NCBI GenBank assembly: GCA_945949475.1
Contig: CAMFET010000036.1
Location: 1 to 7,388 of the forward strand
From: an uncultured Phascolarctobacterium sp.
GTDB taxonomy: Bacteria; Bacillota; Negativicutes; Acidaminococcales; Acidaminococcaceae
DNA: 7,388 bases
Reading direction: 5' to 3'
Position numbers and translations under genes: made by a program
Part shown: positions 1 to 5,959 of the stretch, piece by piece
Numbering within the stretch: position 1 is the first letter of the stretch
How the letters are laid out: each line of letters starts with the position of its first letter
Notes under the pieces: generated by a model
What the model was told of the DNA's origin: nothing
Databases searched by the model: none
What the model saw: only the letters and a program-made list of their open reading frames with translations

Positions 1-578
1 ATGGTGCTGCCGCTGCCATCAGCGTGCGTCAGGGTAGTGGCCTAGCGGTGCTCAAGCCTGGTGAGGTAGATTGCATTGCCATTTGCGGTATGGGTGGTAG
101 CACAATTAGCAGTATTTTGGCAGCGGATATGCCCATTGCGCTTAGTGTACGACGTCTTATTCTCCAGCCCATGGCCGGAGCTGCTGCCTTGCGCCGTTGG
201 CTGGTGAATAAGGGCTGGCATATTATTCATGAAGAACTAGTAGAGGATGAGCCACATTTTTACGAAATCATCTGTGCTGAACGCGAAGCTGATTATTCTA
301 TGCCCAATAGTGGTGCTGGCGACGCTGCTTGTGGGCTAATAGAGCCTGCCGGCTACAGCGAAGCAGAATATTTAGTTGGGCCTGCTTTGCTGCGGGAGGG
401 GCATGCTTTATTGGCGAAGCAATTTGCACGCCAGGAAGCTAGCCTACAGGAGCTTTTAGCTAATATGGCTCGTAGTGAACGTGCAAAGGCCAGCGCAAAG
501 TATCAAGAGACTGCACAGCTGGCACAGGCCTTGGCAGAGCTCAAGGCTAAGTATAAGGATAAGCTAGTGGAAGTATAA
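1..578 (+). CDS. trmK: tRNA (adenine(22)-N1)-methyltransferase TrmK, 3' part
   Basis: This is the C-terminal 191 residues of a TrmK-family (COG2384) SAM-dependent enzyme that methylates N1 of A22 in tRNA. The reading frame is open from base 3 to the stop at 576-578, so the gene begins before the window; the GTG at 24 is an internal Val, not a start. What is visible matches the second half of the Rossmann domain: an ISVRQGxGL strand-turn, then the family's GMGG signature (here CGMGGSTI), then RLILQP and the ExLVxExxxxYEII stretch. An alanine- and lysine-rich helical tail follows (about 430-570), like the C-terminal coiled coil of Bacillus TrmK. Roughly 70 N-terminal residues with SAM motif I are missing because of the window edge. 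One oddity is Ser in place of the Asp that I expect in the GDGL turn. The next gene starts 30 bases downstream, so the two are probably co-transcribed, as in many Firmicutes. Confidence 0.9.
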   Translation, partial: GAAAAISVRQGSGLAVLKPGEVDCIAICGMGGSTISSILAADMPIALSVRRLILQPMAGAAALRRWLVNKGWHIIHEELVEDEPHFYEIICAEREADYSMPNSGAGDAACGLIEPAGYSEAEYLVGPALLREGHALLAKQFARQEASLQELLANMARSERAKASAKYQETAQLAQALAELKAKYKDKLVEV

Positions 579-608
579 ATTAATTGTCTAAGCCGAAGGA
601 GTTGCTTT

Positions 609-1394
609 ATGAAAAAACAAATCACGGTTGCAGAATTAGTTGAGCTTTTAGAAGAAATGGCCCCACCTCATTTGGCGGAGGAGTGGGATAATGTGGGCTT
701 GCTGCTGGGCAGACGCGGCAAGGCTGTGCATAGAATTATGCTAGCGCTAGATATGACGGCTAGTACCGTAAAGCAGGCCATTGAATTCAAGGCCGATGTG
801 CTGATTACGCATCATCCGGCTATTTTTAAACGCTTAGCACAGGTTACAGATGCCAATTGGCAGCAGGAGCTGCTTTTGCAGCTTGCAGAGCACGGCATTG
901 CTGTTTACAGTGCGCATACGAATCTGGATTGTGTGTCCAACGGTGTTAATGATGCCTTGGTAAAGCGTTTGGGCATTACTGATGAAGATGTTTTAGATAA
1001 TAATAATGGCCTGGGACGAATTGGTTATGTGCAAGAATGCAGCCTGCAGGCGTTTGCCGAGCATGTAAAGAAGCAGCTGCGTGCTGATTACGTAGTAATT
1101 GGTGATGCAGGCCGCGCGGTGCACAAGGTAGCAGTGTGTGGTGGTGCTGGCAGCGATTTGATTGAGGAAGCACTGCGCCAAAAGGCCGATACACTACTTA
1201 CGGGCGATGTAAAATATCATGATGCACAAAGAGCTGTGTTTAGCGGCCTGAATATTATTGATGCTGGTCACCAATGCACAGAATGGCCGATATTGGAGAA
1301 TTGGGCAGATAGATTATCCCTGCGTTTTACGGAAAAGGATTGGAATATTACCCTGAAGGTGGCCAAGGAGGAGCTACTTTTAAAGCATGTTTAG
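609..1394 (+). CDS. Nif3/YbgI-like dinuclear metal-centre protein (GTP cyclohydrolase 1 type 2 family)
   Basis: This 261-aa protein is the short form of the Nif3 family, about the size of E. coli YbgI. It lacks the inserted PII-like domain that makes Bacillus YqfO about 370 aa. The expected metal ligands are visible: His68-His69 in LITHHP, Asp107 in HTNLDCVSNGVND, and His221/Glu225 in DAGHQCTE. Other family blocks are EEWDNVGLLLG near residue 24, CGGAGSDLI near 176 and LLTGDVKYHDA near 197. Family members form toroidal hexamers with two metal ions per subunit. The true substrate is unsettled; some databases name the family GTP cyclohydrolase 1 type 2, which should be treated as provisional. 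The ATG at 609 is preceded by GAAGGA at 595-600 at good spacing. Its place after trmK is the conserved Firmicutes arrangement. No terminator is seen before the next gene. Confidence 0.92.
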   Translation: MKKQITVAELVELLEEMAPPHLAEEWDNVGLLLGRRGKAVHRIMLALDMTASTVKQAIEFKADVLITHHPAIFKRLAQVTDANWQQELLLQLAEHGIAVYSAHTNLDCVSNGVNDALVKRLGITDEDVLDNNNGLGRIGYVQECSLQAFAEHVKKQLRADYVVIGDAGRAVHKVAVCGGAGSDLIEEALRQKADTLLTGDVKYHDAQRAVFSGLNIIDAGHQCTEWPILENWADRLSLRFTEKDWNITLKVAKEELLLKHV

Positions 1395-1451
1395 AAGCTA
1401 AAGCTAATCTTGGCTTGAAAATATATTGTTAAATGCTTATGCATATAGATT

Positions 1452-1460
1452 AGAAGGTGA
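1452..1460 (+). promoter_or_regulatory. Ribosome binding site of the yhaM-like gene
   Basis: AGAAGGTGA matches the anti-Shine-Dalgarno complement with one mismatch (AGGAGGTGA) and ends 5 bases before the ATG at 1466. The GTG at 1457, which would give a protein three residues longer, lies inside this site. The site therefore decides for the ATG at 1466 (or the adjacent ATG at 1469). Confidence 0.75.
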
Positions 1461-1465
1461 AAATC

Positions 1466-2398
1466 ATGATGCTTAGTGAATTGAAGGCTGGGCAACAGGT
1501 GTTGCGTCAAGCCGCTTTGGTGCGAGTGCAAAAGGTGGGCATAACCTCTAAGGGAGGTGTTTTTGCTCGTGGCATTTTAGAGGATAATAGTGGCCACGTA
1601 GCTTTTATCTGCTTTGAAACTGCCTTGGCCGAAAAAATGCGTAATTTGGAGGGACCCACAGCTTTTTTGATCAGCGGCAGTGTGGACATCAATAAAATTG
1701 CCAATGATATGTCGCTGCAGCTGTTGTTGAATGGCTTAGCAGATTTAGTTCCCGGCGACGATATCAGTAATTTGGTGCCCACAGGTAATTTTGATGTGGA
1801 GGCTTATAAGAATAAGCTGGCCAATTATATCAAGGCTGTGCGTACTCCCACTCTGCGCAAGCTGTTAGAGACTGTGTTTAGTGGCAATACCTATGATGCC
1901 TTTGTACATAACCCAGCGGGTATGAAGCTGCATCACGCTTATATTGGCGGGCTGCTGCAGCATTCAGTGGATGTGGCAGACTTAGCTGTTGCCATGGCGG
2001 ACAGGGTGGAAGGCGTGGACAAGGATTTGGTAATTACCGGTGCGCTGCTACATGATTTAGGCAAGATTAAAGAGATTTCTTCTGAAATTGGCTTTCCTTA
2101 TACGAACACAGGACGCTTTATGGGTCATATTGTCATTACCAGCTTAATGGTGCAGGAGGCAGCCGCTAAGCTGAACATTCCGCCCAACCGTTTGGAGCAG
2201 CTGCAGCATATTCTTTTGTCCCATCATGGTGAGAACGAAAAGGGGTCTCCGGTGGCCTGCGCAACGCGTGAAGCCTTTATTGTGCATTATGCTGACGAAA
2301 TTAATGCTATTATGAATCAATTTGAACAGCGTGAGGGTAAGGGAGCATGGGAGTATAACCGCATGCTGGGCCGCAACCTGCTTAAAGAGAATTTATAA
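1466..2398 (+). CDS. yhaM: YhaM-type 3'-5' exoribonuclease (OB-fold plus HD domain)
   Basis: This 310-aa cytoplasmic protein is similar in length to B. subtilis YhaM (314 aa), a metal-dependent 3'-5' exonuclease acting on RNA and single-stranded DNA. Residues 1-95 look like the N-terminal OB-fold nucleic-acid-binding domain (GITSKGGVFARGILEDNSGHV region). Residues about 150-300 form an HD phosphohydrolase domain with all expected metal ligands: His166 in GGLLQHSVDV, His196-Asp197 in LLHDLGK, His221 in MGHI, His253-His254 in LLSHHGE and Asp277 in HYADEINA. The start is set at the ATG at 1466 by its ribosome binding site. It lies 71 bases after the Nif3-family gene; I see no terminator and no convincing promoter in that gap, so read-through is likely. 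A strong hairpin terminator follows. By motif order it is a nuclease rather than a cyclic-nucleotide HD hydrolase. It is probably unrelated in function to the pilus genes downstream. Confidence 0.9.
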   Translation: MMLSELKAGQQVLRQAALVRVQKVGITSKGGVFARGILEDNSGHVAFICFETALAEKMRNLEGPTAFLISGSVDINKIANDMSLQLLLNGLADLVPGDDISNLVPTGNFDVEAYKNKLANYIKAVRTPTLRKLLETVFSGNTYDAFVHNPAGMKLHHAYIGGLLQHSVDVADLAVAMADRVEGVDKDLVITGALLHDLGKIKEISSEIGFPYTNTGRFMGHIVITSLMVQEAAAKLNIPPNRLEQLQHILLSHHGENEKGSPVACATREAFIVHYADEINAIMNQFEQREGKGAWEYNRMLGRNLLKENL

Positions 2399-2437
2399 AC
2401 AGTATATCTTAATACGTAAATAACCCAATATTATATG

Positions 2438-2474
2438 GAGCTACTAGCGGATGATGGCTAGTAGCTCTTTTTTT
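2438..2474 (+). terminator. Intrinsic terminator of the trmK-nif3-yhaM stretch
   Basis: A perfect 11-bp stem (GAGCTACTAGC at 2438-2448 with GCTAGTAGCTC at 2457-2467) has an 8-base loop and is followed by seven Ts (2468-2474). It lies 39 bases after the yhaM stop. The T-tract runs into the stop codon of the convergent secretin gene. Read on the minus strand the same hairpin is not followed by a T-run, so it is a one-way terminator or at best a weak bidirectional one. Confidence 0.93.
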
Positions 2475-3561
2475 AGCCTTCGATAGGCTGCTGGTAAATG
2501 GCCGGGGAGGAGCCAGCATCGGTGATGTGGGGCGTGAGTAACAGCATCACCTCAACCTTGCTGCGTCTTTTAGTTCGGTTGCTAAAAAGCTTGCCTAAAA
2601 GGGGCAAATCGCCTAGAAAGGGTATTTTTTGCAGGGAGTTTTGCTCCTCCTCAGAAATTAGGCCGCCGATAACCAGGGTTTGACCGGAAAACATGCGCAC
2701 ATGGGTATCGGCCGTGCGACTAGTAATGCGATAATTTTTAAGCTCGCTAATAAGCACAGGCGTGCTGACTTCTGTGTGGACCTTGGCCGTTACCATTTTG
2801 CCATCCTGGCTAATGAGGGGCAGGTACTGCAGCTTAATGCCCGCGTCTAAATATTCGGTAGCAGTGTAATAGCCACCGCTATCGTGCTTTTCGGTTTGCA
2901 CAGGAATGTGGTCGCCGATAAAAATACTGGCTTCACGGCCGGGGATGGTGATGATGCGTGGCTTGGCCAAAACCTTGGCCTTACCCTTAGCTATTAAAGC
3001 GTTAAGTGTGGCATTAAAGCGAAAGCTGTAGCCACGCCAGAATTTAAAGCTGCCCCCAAAGTCATTATCACTTGTTTCGCTCTCGTCCTGCTCGGCATCG
3101 CCATTGGTTTCTCGTTGGGGAATGGTGTCCCAATTCCAATTTATGCCTAGATTTTTATTATGCTCCTGGCTCAGGGCAATAATTTTCGCCTCAAGGGTGA
3201 CCTGCTTAGTGGCTATATCCACGGCCTGGAGCAGGCTTTGCAAGCGTTGATGCTCGGAGGGAGGACCATAAAGGATGAGGCTATTCGTGCTTTTATCCAC
3301 GCCAAGCGCACCACTAAAAAGTCCCTTGATGGCTTGAGAGAGCTCACCTGCCTGAGCATAGCTTAGGTGATACAGCCTTTGGCTATGATTGTTTATTGCT
3401 GCTGGTGGTAAAGAAGTGCTTGCGCCAATAAAAGATTCGTTGGTAATAGGCGGTGGAGCCTGAAAAGGATTACGGATAGAAGCTTGCGCTTGAGCAGATA
3501 CTACAAAACAAAATAGCTGAGTGATACAGGCTAAAATAAGAGCATTGCTGTAGTGTTTCAT
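2473..3561 (-). CDS. pilQ: Small PilQ/GspD-family secretin (outer-membrane pore)
   Basis: This 362-aa secretin would form the outer-membrane channel through which a type IV pilus, or incoming DNA, passes. Residues 1-25 are a Sec signal peptide: a short basic start, a hydrophobic core, then an AQA cleavage site (about Ala25/Gln26), with no lipobox. Residues about 60-120 resemble a single periplasmic secretin N-type domain (RLYHLSYAQAGEL to TNSLILYGPP). Residues about 120-348 are the secretin domain, with VTLEAKIIAL, LGINWNW, KVLAKPRIITIPGREASIFIGD, LVIGGLI and the signature IPFLGDLPLLGKLFSNR, ending in VEVMLLLTPHI. An acidic low-complexity insert lies at about 150-168. Typical PilQ proteins are about twice as long, with AMIN and several N domains; those are absent here. 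The start is ATG 3561, preceded by AGGAGG; an in-frame start at 3621 lies upstream of the likely promoter. The adjacent pilB and pilT argue for PilQ rather than a type II secretion GspD. Confidence 0.88.
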   Translation of the reverse strand: MKHYSNALILACITQLFCFVVSAQAQASIRNPFQAPPPITNESFIGASTSLPPAAINNHSQRLYHLSYAQAGELSQAIKGLFSGALGVDKSTNSLILYGPPSEHQRLQSLLQAVDIATKQVTLEAKIIALSQEHNKNLGINWNWDTIPQRETNGDAEQDESETSDNDFGGSFKFWRGYSFRFNATLNALIAKGKAKVLAKPRIITIPGREASIFIGDHIPVQTEKHDSGGYYTATEYLDAGIKLQYLPLISQDGKMVTAKVHTEVSTPVLISELKNYRITSRTADTHVRMFSGQTLVIGGLISEEEQNSLQKIPFLGDLPLLGKLFSNRTKRRSKVEVMLLLTPHITDAGSSPAIYQQPIEG

Positions 3562-3569
3562 TGCAAAAA

Positions 3570-3575
3570 CCTCCT
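3570..3575 (-). promoter_or_regulatory. Ribosome binding site of the secretin gene
   Basis: CCTCCT on the plus strand reads AGGAGG on the minus strand, a perfect Shine-Dalgarno core 8 bases before the ATG at 3561. It places the start at that codon, immediately before the signal peptide. Confidence 0.85.
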
Positions 3576-3609
3576 GTGGACAAATGTGCTTATTTGATGC
3601 ATCGACTAT

Positions 3610-3638
3610 ATTATAACGCAAGAAAAATCAAAAAACAA
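3610..3638 (-). promoter_or_regulatory. Sigma-A-like promoter for the secretin gene
   Basis: On the minus strand, TTGTTT (3633-3638) is followed by a 17-base spacer and a perfect TATAAT (3610-3615). The expected transcription start is near 3603, giving a leader of about 41 bases that carries the ribosome binding site. Upstream A/T tracts could act as an UP element. The -35 overlaps one arm of the inverted repeat at 3628-3688. Confidence 0.65.
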
Positions 3639-3688
3639 TACTCAATTAGAAAAAATCAGAAAATAAACAATTAGGTATTGAATTTTGA
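3628..3688. repeat. Mirror-image inverted repeat spanning the -35 regions of the divergent promoters
   Basis: Arm 1 (3628-3647, read on the minus strand) and arm 2 (3669-3688, plus strand) both fit AATTRRGTATTGNNTTTTGA and match at 16 of 20 positions. They are separated by 21 bases, with the centre at 3658. The TTG inside GTATTG is the start of the -35 hexamer of the secretin promoter in arm 1 and of the pilB promoter in arm 2. This is a candidate binding site for a regulator shared by both transcription units; no specific regulator can be named. Confidence 0.6.
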
Positions 3689-3705
3689 AAATTATGTGTT
3701 AGAAT
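3678..3705 (+). promoter_or_regulatory. Sigma-A-like promoter for pilB-pilT, with extended -10
   Basis: TTGAAT (3678-3683), a 16-base spacer and TAGAAT (3700-3705) are seen, with TG at 3697-3698 giving an extended -10 (TGTTAGAAT). The expected start is near 3712, about 44 bases ahead of the pilB ATG. The -35 overlaps arm 2 of the inverted repeat. Confidence 0.6.
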
Positions 3706-3714
3706 AGGATTAAG

Positions 3715-3726
3715 CAAGCGCGCTTG
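3715..3726. repeat. Perfect 12-bp palindrome in the pilB leader
   Basis: CAAGCGCGCTTG is fully self-complementary and lies at about +4 to +15 from the predicted pilB start. It is GC-rich inside a very AT-rich region. It could be an operator for a repressor; it has no loop, so a stable RNA hairpin is unlikely. Its function is inferred from position only. Confidence 0.45.
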
Positions 3727-3740
3727 ACAATACTTTTCAT

Positions 3741-3748
3741 AAAGGGGG
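3741..3748 (+). promoter_or_regulatory. Ribosome binding site of pilB
   Basis: AAAGGGGG lies 7 bases before the ATG at 3756 and supports it over the in-frame ATG at 3765. An in-frame TAA at 3711-3713 rules out a longer N-terminus. Confidence 0.7.
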
Positions 3749-3755
3749 ATGCACT

Positions 3756-4985
3756 ATGGAATTTATGAATAATGGCAAGTTGGCACAGCAGCTTTTGGAA
3801 GAAGCTATCAGAAACAAGGCTAGTGATGTGCATGTGGAGCCCTTGGCTAAAGAGGTGCGGGTTCGCATGCGTATTGACGGACTCTTGCAGGAGCTTTGTC
3901 GCCTGCCGCAGAGCAGCTATAGCTCCTTGGTGAGCCAGCTGAAGGTGCTCAGCAGCATGGACATTGCTGAAAAGAGAGTGCCTCAGGATGGGCGTTGGCA
4001 GTTAAGCTATGCCGGCCGCAGCATCGATTTACGTCTTTCCACCCTGCCAACTATCAATGGCGAGAAGGTTGCAGTGCGCATTTTAGACCAGGAACAGGGT
4101 ATGCGGCGACTAGAGGATTTGGGTATGAGTTCGCAAAATCTTAAAACATATCGTGGCCTCTTGGCTGCTTCGCACGGCTTATTTTTATTTACTGGACCCA
4201 CGGGCAGCGGCAAAACCACTAGCCTGTATGCCACGCTACGGGAGCTGCAGCAGGAGGGGCTTAATCTTGTTACTGTTGAAGACCCAGTTGAGTTTAAGCT
4301 GGAGGGGATTAATCAGGTTGCAGTGAATCGCAAAGCAGGCTTAGATTTTGCTACTGGCTTGCGCTCCTTGGTGCGCCAAGACCCTGATATCATTATGGTT
4401 GGTGAGATTCGTGACCGCGAAACTGCTGCCATGGCAGTGCAGGCGGCATTAACTGGCCATTTGGTGCTGAGCACCCTGCATACTAATAGTGCCGTGGGTG
4501 CAGTGGCACGGCTGCTTGATATGGGCTTGGAGGCTTATTTGTTAGCTGCTGCCTTACGGGGTGTGTTGGCCCAGCGTTTGGTGCGGCGAATTTGTAGCCA
4601 TTGCGCTGAGTATTATACGCCTACGGCGCAGGAGCAACAGTTTTTACAGCTAGCTACTCAGCAAAGGGAAGAGCCATTGATGCTCAAACGAGGTCGCGGC
4701 TGCAGCCACTGCCGTTACACTGGCTATGCTGGTCGCTTGGCTGTGCAGGAGCTTTTGCCGGTGGATGAATATATGGGCGATTTGATTAGTGCTGGTGCTG
4801 GTAAAGCGGCGCTTTTAAGTCATGGTGCAGCCTTAGGCTGGCGCAGCATTTATGCAGACGCTGTAGCTAAGGTGTTGGCTGAGCAAACCACAGTAAGCGA
4901 GCTATGGCGAGCGGGAATTGTGGGCGAAGAAATAGCTGCTACCATGCATTATGGCAGCAGCCGGGAGGCGCAGTATGTGCATTAG
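3756..4985 (+). CDS. pilB: Type IV pilus extension ATPase PilB (GspE family), short N-terminus
   Basis: This 409-aa cytoplasmic hexameric ATPase would drive pilin assembly at the inner membrane. The ASDVHVE box (22-28) starts an N2-type domain. The RecA-like core follows with Walker A GPTGSGKT (147-154), Asp box TVEDPVEF (173-180), Walker B DIIMVGEIRD (211-220, catalytic Glu217) and His box HLVLSTLHTN (235-244). A zinc-binding tetracysteine, typical of PilB/GspE and absent from PilT, is seen as C280xxC283 and C316xxC319. Canonical PilB is about 560 aa; here the whole N-terminal domain that contacts PilM/PilC or binds c-di-GMP (MshEN/N1) is missing, and an in-frame stop at 3711 shows that it is not simply mis-started. 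The gene is first in a two-gene unit with pilT, divergent from the secretin. GspE of a type II secretion system is the alternative, but the adjacent pilT argues against it. Confidence 0.92.
   Translation: MEFMNNGKLAQQLLEEAIRNKASDVHVEPLAKEVRVRMRIDGLLQELCRLPQSSYSSLVSQLKVLSSMDIAEKRVPQDGRWQLSYAGRSIDLRLSTLPTINGEKVAVRILDQEQGMRRLEDLGMSSQNLKTYRGLLAASHGLFLFTGPTGSGKTTSLYATLRELQQEGLNLVTVEDPVEFKLEGINQVAVNRKAGLDFATGLRSLVRQDPDIIMVGEIRDRETAAMAVQAALTGHLVLSTLHTNSAVGAVARLLDMGLEAYLLAAALRGVLAQRLVRRICSHCAEYYTPTAQEQQFLQLATQQREEPLMLKRGRGCSHCRYTGYAGRLAVQELLPVDEYMGDLISAGAGKAALLSHGAALGWRSIYADAVAKVLAEQTTVSELWRAGIVGEEIAATMHYGSSREAQYVH
4963..4968 (+). promoter_or_regulatory. Ribosome binding site of pilT inside the end of pilB
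   Basis: GGGAGG lies 6 bases before the ATG at 4975. The earlier in-frame ATG at 4951 has no comparable site and would put this purine run inside the coding sequence, so 4975 is preferred. Because the site is within pilB, pilT translation is probably coupled to pilB. Confidence 0.75.
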
Positions 4986-5958
4986 TTTAATTCAAGAATC
5001 ACGCCGTTTGGGTGCATCGGATTTACATATGACTGTGGGTGGAGCACCGATGGTGCGGCTTGACGGCTACCTGCAGCAGCTTGTTCCAACACCTGTTACT
5101 GCTGCGCAGCTGGCGGAGTTTGTGGCATTACTGCCCGATTATACCCGGCAGCTTTTGGAGCGACGCGGTGAGGTCGACTGTGCCTGGCGCTGGGGCAATG
5201 AGCGTTATCGACTAAATATTTATCGTCAACGCGATCAATATGCTATGGCGGTACGGCTTTTGAATAACGTGGTGCCAGAATGCGAGGCTTTAGGGATGCC
5301 ACCTGCCCTGCAGGCCGTAACGGAGCTGAGCCAGGGCTTAGTTTTAATTGTTGGCCCAACGGGGAGCGGTAAAACGACTACGCTAGCCGCGTTGGTGCAG
5401 CGCATTAATGCTACTCGAGCCGTACATATTGTGACACTAGAAGACCCCATAGAATATGAATATCCCGCTGGCCAATCCTTGATTCACCAGCGGGAAATAG
5501 GGCGTGATACTACGAGCTTTGCGCGAGGGCTGCGGGCAGCTCTCAGAGAAGACCCGGATGTTATTCTAGTTGGGGAGCTGCGTGATAGCGAAACCATGGC
5601 CATCGCTTTAACGGCAGCAGAAACAGGGCACTTAGTGCTGGCTACACTGCATACGCAGGATGTAACCAGCAGCGTCAATCGTATTGTGGATGGCTTGCAG
5701 CAAAATCAGCAGCTGGTGCGCAGCCAGCTAGCCGAAAGCTTAGCTGTTGTGGCTAGCCAAAGACTGCTTGCTCGGGCCGATGGCCAGGGTAGAGTAGCTG
5801 CCTACGAGGTTTTAGTAGCTACGGATGCCGTGCGCCATTTAATACGCGAGGGGCAAGTGCATCAGCTGCAGTCGTATTTGCAGACAGGAGCACGCAACGG
5901 CATGGTAACAATGGAGGAGAGCGTGAAGTCTTTGCGCAGGACAGGCATAATTAAATAA
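4975..5958 (+). CDS. pilT: Type IV pilus retraction ATPase PilT
   Basis: This 327-aa protein would be the hexameric motor that disassembles pili and gives twitching motility or DNA uptake. From the start at 4975: ASDLH box (14-18), Walker A GPTGSGKT (127-134), Asp box TLEDPIEY (154-161), Walker B DVILVGELRD (195-204), His box HLVLATLHTQ (219-228). There is no tetracysteine, which separates it from PilB. The PilT-specific C-terminal AIRNLIRE motif appears as AVRHLIRE (285-292) and is followed by GMVTMEESV. One difference is RIVDGLQQNQQ (236-246), where the usual PilT sequence has a Phe-Pro before the Gln run. Length is near normal (about 345 aa). It overlaps pilB by 11 bases. No terminator is seen; the stop is one base from the stop of the convergent antiporter gene, so no further pil gene follows. 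Confidence 0.93.
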   Translation: MCISLIQESRRLGASDLHMTVGGAPMVRLDGYLQQLVPTPVTAAQLAEFVALLPDYTRQLLERRGEVDCAWRWGNERYRLNIYRQRDQYAMAVRLLNNVVPECEALGMPPALQAVTELSQGLVLIVGPTGSGKTTTLAALVQRINATRAVHIVTLEDPIEYEYPAGQSLIHQREIGRDTTSFARGLRAALREDPDVILVGELRDSETMAIALTAAETGHLVLATLHTQDVTSSVNRIVDGLQQNQQLVRSQLAESLAVVASQRLLARADGQGRVAAYEVLVATDAVRHLIREGQVHQLQSYLQTGARNGMVTMEESVKSLRRTGIIK

Positions 5959-5959
5959 A

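Noticed and set aside
1..44. ATG at base 1 as a gene start
   Set aside because: That frame hits a TAG at 43-45; the real coding frame begins at base 3 and continues TrmK.
1395..1465. A separate promoter for yhaM (TTGAAA at 1415 with a possible -10 near 1438)
   Set aside because: At correct spacing the -10 would be TATGCA, a poor match; TATAGA at 1444 is too far away (23-base spacer). Read-through from upstream is simpler.
1466..2398. HD-domain protein as a cyclic-nucleotide phosphodiesterase controlling the pili
   Set aside because: The N-terminal OB-fold-like region, the HD ligand pattern and the length fit YhaM exoribonuclease; a terminator and opposite orientation separate it from the pilus genes.
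3160..3366. Plus-strand open frame opposite the secretin
   Set aside because: It is antisense to well-matched secretin sequence and has no recognisable domain.
3562..3621. A 20-residue N-terminal extension of the secretin from an in-frame ATG at 3621
   Set aside because: It would place the start upstream of the predicted transcription start and inside the promoter, has no ribosome binding site, and would bury the clear signal peptide that begins at 3561.
3621..3661. Repeated AGAAAAATCA-like A-tracts as phased curved DNA or iterons
   Set aside because: Only two copies 27 bases apart in very A-rich sequence; this is best explained as base composition plus the inverted repeat reported above.
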